Source: Pseudo-nitzschia pungens | Lineage: Eukaryota > Bacillariophyta > Bacillariophyceae > Bacillariales > Bacillariaceae | Reading direction: 5' to 3' | Length of the DNA stretch: 64,000 bases | Assembly: GCA_037355855.1 (NCBI GenBank) | Contig: CM074761.1 | Span: forward strand, 1,488,001 to 1,552,000 | In this document: piece after piece, positions 44,556 through 55,638 of the stretch | How positions within the stretch are numbered: the first letter of the stretch is position 1 | Layout: every line of letters begins with the position of its first letter | Program-made: the position numbers and the translations under genes | The notes under the pieces: generated by a model | Database searches by the model: none | The model's input: the letters and a program-made list of their open reading frames with translations, nothing else | What the model was told of the DNA's origin: nothing

Positions 44556-46760
44556 TCATATTCTGCCGGATTCCTGCAACAAATCCAAAGTAGTCCACTG
44601 TTTCAAAGGGTTGACCATGGCGTTTGCGGCGCTGGCACCCGATATCGCCACGGCCGGTATGCCAATCCCGGGAAAGATTTGGTCTCCGGCCAAAACCAGA
44701 TTCGAGATGGGAGTGCTCCCGTCCTTCAGATAATCCTCCGTCGCGGACCCATAGGTCCCACGTGGTCTTCGCAAGAACCGCTCGTGAGTCAGGGGGGACC
44801 CCACCAAATCCAAGACGATGCGATCTCTAACGTCCGGAACGACACTCTCCAAAGCCCTCCACAATACTTGGGAACGCTCTTCTTTGAGTTGTTTGTATTC
44901 GGGTGAATTTCTATTGTTGCGGTACTTTTTCCACACATCATAGGGTTCGTTCCCTGCACCATACGCGTGGAGTACCATGTATCCCTCGGGAGCTAAGGTT
45001 CGGTCGATTACACACGGATTGGAAACGGCAATCATGTTGAGTTCTCCACAAGGTCCATCGGGAACACCGTTGATCACAATGTTGGGGTCGCCGGAAAGGC
45101 CACGGTCCATTACAGTGTAATGAGCTTCCATTTTGCTTAGATCGAGTCCCGTGGAGTCAATGGCAACGTGTAAGTGCAAAAACGAACCAGTCATTTCGGC
45201 GTCGTCGCATTCTTCGAGAAAATAACTCGAGCTCCCTTCGTCGCTAGAGTCGTTTGTTTCCTCTTGTTTTGTTGGCCTGGTCATTTGTATGGAATAACCG
45301 CTCTCTTTGACTTCGTCGTCTGCACTACTATCACGGATCCAGGTTTGGGGTGGAACGGCGACGTTTTCGTTTCCGCGTTGTGCCGGAGGCATGACTCCGG
45401 ACAGTTTGTTCAGAGCTTCCGCATCTGTGGTACGGATCATGTTTCGGAGTGACCATATGGGAGCATTGCAAATGACACCCTCTCGTGCAACAACACGTTT
45501 TCCGTTCTTTAGTGTTATGCCGGTTGCCTTGGACCCGTCGGGGGTAAAATTGATTTTGTCCACGTGGGTGCGCAAGTGTATTCTGGATCGTTGCACTTGT
45601 TTGCCACCATTGGTCGCTTCGTGCGGTTGTTCGACACCCCGGCACAAGGCGTCGATGACGGCTCCGAAACCACCCTTTGGATAATCCAAGGCCGCGCCTT
45701 TCCGGTGCATGTCATCCACGATAAAGGCCATGGCGGCAGCGGAGGTCCGCGAAGCGGGCAGCCCGCTGAGGGAGAAGGCCAGGGCGTCCAACCAATCCCG
45801 CAGCCATTGGTTTTTCACGGTGAACTCGGGGCCGTCCATGTAAGCAGCAAAAGTCCCCGTTAGTTTCTCGGGTCCAACCGATAGCAATTTCACGAGCGTC
45901 GGGAAGTATTTCAGCAGGGGGATCAGGGCAAAGGATCCGGGTCTCATCGCGACGGCTGGAATACCGACACCGACCACCAGATCCTTGGTTTTTTCTCGGA
46001 GCTCTTCGAATTCTGTGACGGCATCGGGTCCACCGAATTCCAAGAGCGGCCCCTGCTGGAAGGTGTCGGGTCCCAGTTCGCACTTCCATCGGACCGTGCT
46101 GGTTTCGGACCCGGGACGCTCGATCATCCCCCATCCGTCGTAACGGATCCACTCCACCGATTGGTTGACGGCGTCCAGCACCTGCCGCAAGCCGTTGAAT
46201 GGTTTTTGGGAGCATCCCAAGACGATTGTTGGGCCCGAATCAAAGGTGAATCTCAGAGGTTTTTTTCCGGTTCCGTCCGAACTGGTTGTCGCCGCCTTGG
46301 GCGCCAATCGTTCAAAGGCGTGGGCGCATCCGCCCGGCAGGTAATGCGATTCGTACACACCAACCTTTTTGTTGTACAGTGTGTTCAGAATGGCACCCGC
46401 TGCCAATCCCCCGATTCCCGCACCAATGATGGCAATGTCAACCTCGTCGTCGATGCTATTCTCGTCGTTTTCGATAGCTTCTGTATCGTTGTCGTACAAT
46501 GGGTTCTTGTCGGTATCCTCTGTGTCGATGTCCCCCTTGCTGGCAAACATTGCTGCCGTGGTAGGGATTGACGACTTCTTTTCCTTCCCATGGAACGGTT
46601 CCTGGCGAAGGTTCACGTTGTTCCTATTGAACGCAAAGGCATCGACCGCCGTTCTGGTCACCGTTCGATCTATCCTCGTCACCATCAGCACGAGTGCAGC
46701 AACTATGGACAGCCGATGGCTGGAACAACCTTCACGTTTTCTCGTTTCGTAACCAGCCAT
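44556..46760 (-). CDS. CRTISO-like carotenoid isomerase / phytoene-desaturase-family oxidoreductase
   Basis: A 734-residue intronless FAD enzyme. CRTISO turns poly-cis lycopene (prolycopene) to all-trans lycopene in the plastid. The N-terminus has a hydrophobic stretch (LSIVAALVLMV) and then AVDAFAFNRN near residue 38-47, a signal peptide plus A-x-A-F-type plastid motif. Residues about 60-110 are acidic. The dinucleotide-binding fold follows: VDIAIIGAGIGGLAAGAIL, with VGVYESHYLPGGCAHAFER as the second strand and glycine-rich loop. The C-terminus has NLVLAGDQIFPGIGIPAVAISG, the family's second FAD signature. SFLHLHVAIDSTG and RGTYGSATEDY also fit CRTISO-like proteins. It is longer than plant CRTISO (about 600) because of the presequence and an acidic insert near residue 510. 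Start: ATG 46760, context CCATGG. Related family members (PNPOx-type CRTISO-like, saturases) are possible. Confidence 0.85.
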   Translation of the reverse strand: MAGYETRKREGCSSHRLSIVAALVLMVTRIDRTVTRTAVDAFAFNRNNVNLRQEPFHGKEKKSSIPTTAAMFASKGDIDTEDTDKNPLYDNDTEAIENDENSIDDEVDIAIIGAGIGGLAAGAILNTLYNKKVGVYESHYLPGGCAHAFERLAPKAATTSSDGTGKKPLRFTFDSGPTIVLGCSQKPFNGLRQVLDAVNQSVEWIRYDGWGMIERPGSETSTVRWKCELGPDTFQQGPLLEFGGPDAVTEFEELREKTKDLVVGVGIPAVAMRPGSFALIPLLKYFPTLVKLLSVGPEKLTGTFAAYMDGPEFTVKNQWLRDWLDALAFSLSGLPASRTSAAAMAFIVDDMHRKGAALDYPKGGFGAVIDALCRGVEQPHEATNGGKQVQRSRIHLRTHVDKINFTPDGSKATGITLKNGKRVVAREGVICNAPIWSLRNMIRTTDAEALNKLSGVMPPAQRGNENVAVPPQTWIRDSSADDEVKESGYSIQMTRPTKQEETNDSSDEGSSSYFLEECDDAEMTGSFLHLHVAIDSTGLDLSKMEAHYTVMDRGLSGDPNIVINGVPDGPCGELNMIAVSNPCVIDRTLAPEGYMVLHAYGAGNEPYDVWKKYRNNRNSPEYKQLKEERSQVLWRALESVVPDVRDRIVLDLVGSPLTHERFLRRPRGTYGSATEDYLKDGSTPISNLVLAGDQIFPGIGIPAVAISGASAANAMVNPLKQWTTLDLLQESGRI

Positions 46761-47426
46761 GGTCAAATAATTTTCGCCTAGATTTTGTTCTCAGTGTTAT
46801 CGGAATATCATTGAACACTACCTTACAGCTATGGGAAGATCATAGATCATACCATCCGTGCCGAGAAGTGTAAGTCTCACGCAGGGTACGGTACCAACAC
46901 GGTACGTAATTTGAGCTTTCTGCCAATCGATATCGTCTATTACTGGATCCGTCAACGTCGGTTCATCAGCCTACCAGTAATTAATCTTACGGTACTCGTA
47001 CCCTTACCGGTAGAACAGAAATCTAAGATTTTTTGTTGCAGAATCTTCCGTCGTGAATTTTCTAAAAAACGAAATTTTCTCTCATTTTCTGACTCCAATC
47101 GTCCACGTACGTAGTACTGTCGTCGTACGAAGCCTTCACCTAGCGTATTCAGTAAGAAAACATTCCCAATTTTGAGTTTATCTTCAAACCTCAAAACTAC
47201 GACCTGCCTAAGATTAAGGTTACTCGTAGTATCTTACTTGAGCACGTACTCGTACGAGTAAGGTTACCGGTTCCAGTATTATTTTACCAACACAACGCAA
47301 AACGAAACAATCGTGAGTCAGTTCGTACCGACGAGTGAACGAAGGGACGGATTCCGGATCCATAGCATATCAAAGGGAAATCACGTTCAGCGACATGAAA
47401 CGTAGACAGTCGGCTACAACATCGCC
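46761..47426. promoter_or_regulatory. Shared upstream region of two divergent, probably plastid-protein genes
   Basis: A 666-bp space between divergent start codons. It is packed with GTAC-, TACCGGTA- and GTAAGGTTAC-type strings, for example at 46885-46905, 46985-47015, 47105-47130 and 47215-47275. It must hold both promoters; no known factor site was recognised. Confidence 0.45.
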
Positions 47427-48500
47427 ATGCTCCTCCCTCTGCTAGTACTTGCGTGCCTTGCTCGAAGCGGCCTCGGCTGGACCCAGTCGCAAACTCCCAT
47501 ACTGCGCGGTTCAGCTGGGAACCGCTTGTGTGCTACAAGAACGTGCAGGCCGTTGTGCACGCCTCTGCACAGTTCGAAACACGACGACGACAACGATGCT
47601 GTTCCGTCACAACTTTCCGTCCCCGAGTCTCCGACGCCAACGACATCGTCGTCGTCATCGACATCTTCGTCGACGTCGTCGTCGTCATCAATCTTTTCCG
47701 AGGAAGACGTTTCAAATTTCTGCAAGGGGACTAATGAATTCTGGAAAGGTTTGGTCATCGAACCGGTCCGCAACTACGTCGAGATACGACAGGGTGGTTC
47801 CGACAGTCCGACCGACATTTTGTCCAAGTTGATTGCTCCGCCCGAGGTTCCGGGTCTGTCCAGACCTGTTTGGTTCACGATTTTGGGCAGTGTGCCAACC
47901 GCTCTGGGGTGGTATGGCTATTACAAATTCAGTGTCGAAGAAGAATTGTATCAGCACGAGCTCCAGACGAACGAAAACGGTTATGTCTCGGGATGTGGTG
48001 GCTACGGTACATTGTTTCCATTCGTGTACGGTGTCTTGCTGGGATTTCCGTTGAGTTTGTTGCACGTCCCGGGCGGGGAACTGATTCTTCAGTCGGCTGG
48101 GTTGTGGATCTTGGCAGGGCAGGTCAATTTGTATCGCCGCGTGAATGAATTGTGCTTCGAGGACGAGGCGATTCGAAACGAATTGTTGTCCGGCTTGACA
48201 CTGCCGGGTGACGACCCAGAAAACAACAACGAACCAGAACCTCCCTTGCATGCCTGGTGGGCACTGTTGCCGCCTCCGCTTGATGTCGTTGTGGGGCTGC
48301 GGCAGGTTCATTTTCTATCGGAGTATTGGCGGATCGTACGGGGAGATCCCTACGATAAGGACATCATTGCAGAAGAACTCTTCCCTTTCATAAGCTCCAA
48401 ACGATTCACTCTAAAGCAATTCGTAAGGAAACCATCCAATTGGTTTTGGTTCACAAAGAAGATGAAGGACTTTGATAACATCGATATCCTGAAAGACTGA
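47427..48500 (+). CDS. Probable plastid membrane protein of unknown function
   Basis: A 357-residue intronless frame. It starts with a signal peptide (MLLPLLVLACLARSGLGW); a tryptophan right after the likely cleavage site can serve as the +1 aromatic of diatom plastid presequences. A Ser-rich, Thr-rich linker (SSSSSTSSSTSSSSS) spans about 75-90. The body has RQGGSDSPTDILSKLIAPPE, then a hydrophobic stretch GSVPTALGWYGYY (about 155) and a longer one, LFPFVYGVLLGFPLSLLHV (about 200), followed by LWILAGQVNLYRRVNELC and PPLHAWWALLPPPLDVVVGLRQVHFLSEYW. The conserved-looking aromatic and Pro/Gly blocks suggest a real family, but I do not recognise it. Divergent from the CRTISO-like gene. Confidence 0.7.
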   Translation: MLLPLLVLACLARSGLGWTQSQTPILRGSAGNRLCATRTCRPLCTPLHSSKHDDDNDAVPSQLSVPESPTPTTSSSSSTSSSTSSSSSIFSEEDVSNFCKGTNEFWKGLVIEPVRNYVEIRQGGSDSPTDILSKLIAPPEVPGLSRPVWFTILGSVPTALGWYGYYKFSVEEELYQHELQTNENGYVSGCGGYGTLFPFVYGVLLGFPLSLLHVPGGELILQSAGLWILAGQVNLYRRVNELCFEDEAIRNELLSGLTLPGDDPENNNEPEPPLHAWWALLPPPLDVVVGLRQVHFLSEYWRIVRGDPYDKDIIAEELFPFISSKRFTLKQFVRKPSNWFWFTKKMKDFDNIDILKD

Positions 48501-50319
48501 ATTAGCTCCAGCATTGTCAGTGCATTGACAGATACCATAGACGGCTCATTTCACGTCTGAGACGAGATTATCGGCATGAATGAACATTTGAATGATGAAG
48601 ACGAAAACATTCTGATTCGACTGAGACACAGTTTGTCTACAGTCTGAATCCGTCTCGGTATTTTCGTAAAACTGAGAATACATTTTTGATTGGTTACCGT
48701 TTACCACAGCTCAAGAATTCAAGTTTATCACTATTGAGCCATCTTTTTTCGCTACAATTGTATTCTACTTTTAGAAACATTTGAAAAGCTTCACTTCAAT
48801 ACCTGAATGCAAAATAAATAGCCAAAGCAACGGTCTTCAGCTCTGCAACAAAACTCCTCAATTCATAGCATCCCTGATCTTTGTAATTTAGACTTCTATC
48901 ATCTGCCACGAAAAGTCAGATACAGACAACGTCATAACCCCAACTGTCCGTTTGCCGACAAGTTTTTATTCTGGAATGCCAAAAAAGGACTTCAATCAAG
49001 GTAAATCTCACTACAATTTCGCTGTAGTAATTCTTCATGATACCATCTGTCCTCTTAATGCATCTAGCAAACACATAGGTCTTGCTAGGTCAGGAAAAGT
49101 TTTTGTAAAGGTCAATATCAAAGAAGCAAATGCTCATCTAAATACACACGAAAATGAATGAGTACGAGCAAGTATCTGATGTCACACCAATCGTCATTCC
49201 ATCAGTACCAGGTAACCTTATCTTGTAAATTTCAGAAGGAAGTGATCTCAAGAGGCTCAGTATCATCTGATTGATACCAGTACAACTCATCAGTTTGTCG
49301 GTGGAGAATGAAGTTTTGATCACTTTTTTGTTGCATGTGCTCTCCAAATTCGGAAGTAGGTTGGTTGGCGCTCCGTACGAGCACGGCAGGCTTGCCGATT
49401 GATATTTCTTGTACAACATTATTTTTACGATCCCAAAAGATACTTTTCTATTATTTTGTTTTTTCTCTCTTGATACTTACACGTAGTTCTATTAATATTT
49501 ACTTTACTTCTTCACTTTTGTTTTTCCTTCCCATTTAAGTGACGTGTTACCTTTTCCGATTCTTCGAATATCATTGTGAATCTAATACAAATTATCCCGA
49601 TATCTCTATTTTTGTCACAAGTATGTGGTAACCTTATCTTACTTTATCATCTCAACACTTTTTTGCACCCGATGCCTTTTCACTTGATTTTCTAGGAGCG
49701 TCAACACGAATTCAAATAAATTCTACGAAGTGTTTAATACGATTACTTCGTAAGGTTACTTCTAATAGTAGCAATTGTCATGTTGTCTACCACGAAGTAG
49801 TAGCCAATGCCAAAAGTGCTGATATGAATCCTATCAAAAACTGACAATAGCCGCCAAATTCTGTTTTAAATTTTTACAGCATCTTTGGTGCCGAGTGTAC
49901 CCAGCAGAGTGCCCACAGTGAAGTCGAGGGCACCCAAGTAGTAGAAGCTGATGATCCTCGCCGTATGACCGTATTATTGCAAACAATTCATACTTAGAAA
50001 GGGGAGAGGATTGCATTGATATTGTAACTTTATGCTCCCTTACCATCGTAAATGTCAATGATTGTGGTCGAAAGCGAGGAAGAACCCTTCTTATTTCCGC
50101 TTCGTTTCCATGCAAAAGACGAAATCGAATAAAGGACTCTTGATCACACTAAGATTACTTGTACATGTGATAATAATTGCTTTACAAACAAGATTAAAAC
50201 TGGACTCAAAAGGGAAAAAGTAGCTAACATATTTTGATATGACAAAATTGATGTGGGAAAGAAAAAATTGACACCAAACGCGAATACCATGGTCAACGAT
50301 GCAATTCGTTTGTATGCAG
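48501..50319. other. Intergenic DNA, no gene seen
   Basis: 1.8 kb, AT-rich. Short frames (48952-49161 plus, 49138-49419 minus, 49834-50115 minus) have no motif. GGTAACCTTATCTTGTAA-like strings occur near 49210 and 49627, and GTAAGGTTACTTC near 49750. Confidence 0.5.
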
Positions 50320-51228
50320 TCATGTGACCAACGCCATTGGATCGATAGCTTCAAGGGGTTTACCATTTCTACGTTGGCAGCGCATCTTCAGTGTTCTTGT
50401 TCCTACAAAGACGTCGTCATCACTCTGATTCGCATCACCAAATCTTGTGCCTGAGCCCATTTGGCTATCTTCAAGAATAGGGAAGTGTTGCCTAATCTTA
50501 TCCAGCTCTTTCGAGGATATGGTATAGTACGACATGGAAGATTTAGGAGAAAGTCTTGTAAATCCTGCTTCACTTGGAAGGCCCAACGGGAACATCACTT
50601 GTCTTTCAGACGACATAGACGATTCAATATCCGCGATGAATTCCAGATTCAATGTCTCACTTATTCCTGCTATCGGCGAGTGTATCGCGAGATGTCGTCT
50701 ATATGGATTGCTTTTTACCGTACCGTCGAGTTCCGGAAACGCTGGAAGAGACGAGGGAAGAACAGTGACATTGCGACTTTCAAAATAACGTTGTCGTTTC
50801 AGTCCCTTGTAGTTTTTGATTTTTTGTGCTTCTGCTTGCATTAAATTAGATGGTGTGGAAAGGCGAATTTTCGGTAGCATTGATAATGATTCGTGTTGCT
50901 CGTTTGCTACGGATGCAGGTGTAGTGTACGAGTGGCGACAACGCTCGCTTCTTGGGCAGGAATTTACCTCTGCGAAGGAACTATGACCAGGAGTGGCAAC
51001 ATTTTTTTTCATGTATTCCTGCTGCGGAGAAGATGCCAATGACGGTGATGACATGTTTTCTCGCTGTCGCTGTGTGTATTGCTCACTCTTGAGCTCATCA
51101 TTGAGAAGCTTCATCTTTGCGAACTCTTCAATTAGAATACATGTATCGTATACACCTTTCGGATATTTTCCGTTCATTCTAATCGCAATACCCGCGGGTT
51201 CGTGGTAAGAGATCAGACCTTTTTTCAC
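50320..51228 (-). CDS. Unknown protein, N-terminus uncertain
   Basis: The frame is open from 51228 to the stop at 50320. Its first codon there is GTG; the first ATG is at 51177 (MNGKYPKGV). The part before that ATG, KKGLISYHEPAGIAIR, looks like conserved protein and the sequence upstream reads GATGTAAAG, a possible 3' splice site, so an upstream exon is likely but was not found. Then come KGVYDTCILIEEFAKMKLLNDEL, a helical part, and a long Ser/Pro/Gln-rich region. Near residue 140, KNYKGLKRQRYFESRNVTVLP is basic. The C-terminus is acidic (DANQSDDDV). No membrane segment. Function unknown. Confidence 0.55.
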   Translation of the reverse strand: MKKGLISYHEPAGIAIRMNGKYPKGVYDTCILIEEFAKMKLLNDELKSEQYTQRQRENMSSPSLASSPQQEYMKKNVATPGHSSFAEVNSCPRSERCRHSYTTPASVANEQHESLSMLPKIRLSTPSNLMQAEAQKIKNYKGLKRQRYFESRNVTVLPSSLPAFPELDGTVKSNPYRRHLAIHSPIAGISETLNLEFIADIESSMSSERQVMFPLGLPSEAGFTRLSPKSSMSYYTISSKELDKIRQHFPILEDSQMGSGTRFGDANQSDDDVFVGTRTLKMRCQRRNGKPLEAIDPMALVT

Positions 51229-51918
51229 AACTTTACATCAAATGAGTGTGGTGTGATTCAATCACAAAAAGGAGAATGACGTGTGATGGACAATCCGAGT
51301 AGCAAAGTGACAGCAAACCAATCACCTTACAATCATGATTACTCGAATTACCAACTCGTATTTCTACTACTACCAAAAAATTCGTTCGAGTTGAAGATGC
51401 GAACTGTTTTCGAGTCCCAAAGAGATAACAATTGTGACGTACAATATGCCCATGTCAACACATTATGTTTTTGATTGATTGAGATACATACGTCACCGTA
51501 GTGTCATACCAGTGGAAATTCTCTCCAGTAAACACGAAGTATCCAATTGATGTAAAAGTTGGAGTGGTCAACGAACAAAAAACAAATAGAGAATTTTCAG
51601 TCACGAAATTCCCATCGTCCTCAGCGATTCGAACAATGCTCACTCTCCCGCTGAACTCTTGTCATCGCCTTCACTGCTACTACCATGTAGCATTGTGTAA
51701 CTTGTATTACATCAAGAACGTCTATTTATCAACATTGCCTCCTGTAAATGTGTGTAAATTACTTCTGTGCATTTGTAACTCGATGGCGACTAGTACAATT
51801 TTATTTTTGGAAATGAGAGCGCTGCCTGACTTACTACTACGAAGAAAAAGAATTTACCACTGTTGATGTTCCCATTTCTGTGGATAGGTTCTGTAGCCCT
51901 GTATTAGCCGAGGTGTTG
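51229..51918. other. Intergenic DNA, no clear gene
   Basis: A minus frame at 51643-51455 (with YFVFTGENFHWYDTTV) and a plus frame at 51501-51866 overlap; neither can be assigned. The first could be an exon of the gene at 50320-51228, but no join in frame was found. Confidence 0.4.
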
Positions 51919-54900
51919 TTAAATGTTTAGCACGTCCCCGTATCTGAATGGGTCATGAAGGCAATCCAGGTATCTTCCATATCCAGAGTCACTCCGCCAT
52001 TCCAAAGCACTTTCGACAGCGGTTCCTTCTCCCCATTCGTTAAACGAAACAATAAGTTGCCAGTCCCTGTTGCTCGTAATCATTTGAATAACCCAAGAAC
52101 AAAAATTATCTGCAGAAACGCGGGGAATTTGGGGTTCATCCGCGTTGGCCTTGAAAAATCCTGGTCCAATTGTAAATGATGTTGGGTATTCGAGATAGGT
52201 CTCTTCCACTCCCTGTCATAATATTTTTCAGTGTAGTGAAAGAAAGCCATGTCAGAAACATTGAGGGAAATGTGTACACTTAGGTAGAAGAATAAGGCGA
52301 TGACTGATCACAACATCACCAGTACTGTAATAGTTCAGCGTCGTGAACGACTATTAGACTCACATATTGATGCCAGCTATCAGGTTGCATTTCGCAATCT
52401 CTGTAGTTTTTGAAGAGCTTCAATACGACATACCATCCTGCCCTCTCCGCGGCCGCAGTCCAGCGTTCAGCGATTTCACAATCACCTTCGTTCCAGACAA
52501 AAATAACTGGCTTACTATTTTTATGTGCCCACGATTCGTGCCAAGCAAACCACTGTTTCAGGTAGTCGAGGTCAGCGACGAGGTGATCAACACTATTGTC
52601 ATAGTTCATTTCATCCTCGTAGTAGACTGTCCATTTGATCCTTGACCTTTGGGCGACTGTCTCATCTAATAACTGAGTAATTCTGGCGCGATCGAGACGA
52701 TCACTTGGTCCCCACCCTATAGATCAAAGAGAAAACGTTAAGGGCAACGATCCATCGATGAATGCAAAGAATTCTATGGTATGAAACCTAAATTGTTTGA
52801 TTGGTTATCATAAACTTACATGACACGATAGAAAGATCAGCCCGGGCGTAATCGAGTGCCTTCACGTGATTCTCAACAACGACTGGATCACCAGATTTGT
52901 AGTGTCCCTCTCCAATTGTACCAAGATTAGGTACATATTTTACTGCTTCTCCATCAATAGTCCAAGTTTCGGGATACCACTGCAATTTTAATTGATGCAT
53001 TATTTCAAAGTACGTGTAGTCATTGTTGGACCAAAACAAAATTTGTGTTGAGTAAATGAGAACATGTCAAAAGCTTTTGGAAAGTGATTGGTAAATCGAC
53101 TTACAGCATAATAGAAAAAACCTCGGACCGGGAACTGCAAGTCGGGAGATGATGGACTAGTGTAGATTTCTCTAGGGAGACCATCGATCCACAGAGATGT
53201 GCCTTGAAAGTTAACAGATAATTGACCATCGTCATCAATACGGAAATTCCCTCCCGGATTTTTGCTCGTTTCTGAATTCCATAGCCCTTCGTCCACGGAA
53301 CTTTTCATAACCAAATTACCATCTGTTTGCATGTATATCTTACTGATGTTAGTCACTTCATCTCTGTTTTTGTCATTAAGCGTCCAGACTTCGTCATGAT
53401 TGTCTGATGTCCTTATGATGAGTCTACCAGTTTTCGAATCCAATCCAACCTCGTAAAGACCATTGGGGGAGGACACGAAGCGGTCTCTCTCGAGCAGTCG
53501 CTCGTTTGAATCAAGAATTACAGAATATGGTACGGTAATCGGTGGGTTAGAGCCTGTTGTCGATGGGCTCGGCATTGGTATTGAAGTTGGTCCTAGAACC
53601 GGAGATCGAGTGGGTGACTCGTGTGGGGCTCTATTTTGGCACACGTCTTCAATTCCTGCTATCCATACTAAATCTGTAGGATTGGAATCGTGGGAAACTG
53701 CAACACCACCACAATCATTGAGACCTAACGAAAAGCCAGTGCGTCCTTTGGAATCGGCTGTTTTGGAGGTCCACACTGCTTCCTTGTTTTCAGTTCGCAT
53801 CACCAAATTTCCATCGTTCTGCATATAGAATCTATCACCAACAACATTGTCACCAGAGGAATCTCGTAAAGCCCACATTACCTCAGAAGTCTGACCGCTC
53901 TTGCGAACAACGAAGTTGCCGTTTTTATTCAAACCGACTTCGAATTCTCTGGAAAAGCTGTGAGCGAAGCTCTCTCTTGTGAAGTAATCGTTTTGAGAAA
54001 GAACTTCTTTGTATTCAACATAACTCTCGTCAGGATGCTGATTAAGAGTCGGAGATCCTGTGGTTGGTCTGGGGGTTGGGGATCTTGTGGTTGGTTTTGG
54101 AGTAGGAGCAAGAGTCAACGATGGTACGGGAGCGACTGTCGCTCTTGGACTAGGTGCTTGCGTGATGAACTTCGTTGGCACTGGTGTTTGATGACCTCCC
54201 AGTCCTCCAGTCCAAACTAAGTGTTGGCTGTTGAGAAGAACTGCAATTTTACCCGAGTTATAAATGCCAAAGTTGAAACCGAAGGTACGCTCATAGATGC
54301 CCACCAATTTTGTGTCACAGACAGATAGGAGGGTGTCGCTGTCATTTAATGCCACCAAATCGCCATTACTTTGCAAACAGACATTGCTAGTTTTCTCCTC
54401 CTGTTGTGTTTTTAAAGACCAAAGAACCTCAAATGTGGCTCTGTTTCTGACAACTAAATGACCATGATCGAGACCAAAATCATACATTCCATTTTCACTT
54501 TGTTCGAATTCTCCTTCTCGAAGACATTCGTTTTCGTTGAGAATAGTTACGTAGTCCAAATGTTCCTCCGGATTAGGTTCTGGTGTGACGAGTTTCAATG
54601 TGAGCCTATCAACATTCGGTCCCGGGTTGGACGATGCAAGCAGCTTGAGAATTCGATCGTTTCCTGCATTCAAGTGCACTTTGACTGTTTCATCCTTCCA
54701 AGTATCCCAGTTATCTGCGACTTTTTTTATCTCAAAGCTTCCCTCCTTGATATTATCCACAAGAAAATCCAAAGGACCTCGATTTCCCCTTGAGGCATAT
54801 CGAATAGTCACATCGTACAATCCTGTAATTTGAATGTTGGTGGACCAAGATGCAGACGTACCAACTCCACCAAAATCAATGAAACCAGCGCCTGTGTATC

Positions 54901-55090
54901 CATCGTTATTGTACGCAAACTGAGAGCCTTCGAGGTCGCTATCCTTTGCACGAAGCGTCAATTCTTGTGTAAAGTCTGCGCCAGTGCCTCGCAACATCCC
55001 ATTGTCGGTGATTGGTGCCCCCTGGGCACTCATCCAAAACCCCATGGTAAGGAGCAAGGATAATACGGCGTTTGATCTGCAAAATCTCAT
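51919..55090 (-). CDS. Secreted CBM6-like / triple B-lectin / GH99-like glycosidase, four exons
   Basis: Exons on the minus strand: 55090-53105, 52979-52820, 52716-52364, 52212-51919; introns of 125, 103 and 151 nt with GTAAGT or GTGAGT donors. All joins keep frame (FFYYA-WYPETW, LSIVS-W-WGPSD, WHQY-GVEETY), giving about 830 residues. A signal peptide (SNAVLSLLLTMGFWMSAQG) is followed by a CBM6/35-like module (about 35-165: DGYTGAGFIDFGG, YDVTIRYASRG, GPNVDRL). Then three bulb-type lectin modules separated by Pro-Thr linkers, with CLQSNGDLVAL, YMQNDGNLVMR and YMQTDGNLVMK in place of the mannose-site QxDxNxVxY. The C-terminal third is GH99-like: HYKSGDPVVVENH, VSWWGPSDRLDRARI, PVIFVWNEGD, WHQYG and SFNEWGEGTAVE, whose E-W-G-E fits the two catalytic acids of endo-mannosidases. 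It is probably secreted or cell-wall bound and acts on mannose-rich glycans. Confidence 0.85.
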
Positions 55091-55543
55091 CGTAAATTTA
55101 AGAGTTATCCCCGATGCCGGCTTCACCGTTTATTGTAGTTTTATACAGTCGGATCAAAACAATATGGACATCAACAAGCCGTTGCATAGTCTGCTTGCAA
55201 ATACCGAGTGATCCTCGCATTTTTGTTTTATTCTGCAGAGCAATCGGAGTTGAATCGAACAAATTATTCTTCTGTGTGAACGTCTACGGTAACACGGGTC
55301 CATGTGCCGTTCGTGTGCATCTTCCATCATTGCTTGGTATTTTCCAAGTGAATGTCCACGATCCGTGCGATGTGTGAATGAAAAACTTGTCCTTTGTGAA
55401 ACAAGTTAAAATTTCAAAAGCATCGGGAAGGTTTCGCAGACGACTCGATTGTCGATCATCCGATAGGTCCCGATACTCGTGAAGTAGATCAAAAACGAAA
55501 ACGTGTATTCGTGCAAGAACGGGAAATTCTCAATTTCGAAAAA
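55091..55543. other. Upstream region of the GH99-like gene
   Basis: No gene seen. It contains the likely promoter and 5' UTR of the minus-strand GH99-like gene and ends at the fold-back element. Confidence 0.45.
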
Positions 55544-55638
55544 TACTACAGAATTCCTATCAGCTGTCCCCGGGTTTCAGTAGAAATTAGTAGTCGGGGA
55601 CGTAGAACCGGGGGACAGCTGATAAGAATTTTGTAGTA
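55544..55638. repeat. Fold-back (MITE-like) element, copy 3
   Basis: Arms TACTACAGAATTCCTATCAGC and, at the right, GGGGGACAGCTGATAAGAATTTTGTAGTA pair with few mismatches; the centre reads AGTAGAAATTAGTAGTCGG. It is the reverse complement of the two elements at 10736 and 10969, about 45 kb away, and is the most symmetric copy. Confidence 0.85.
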
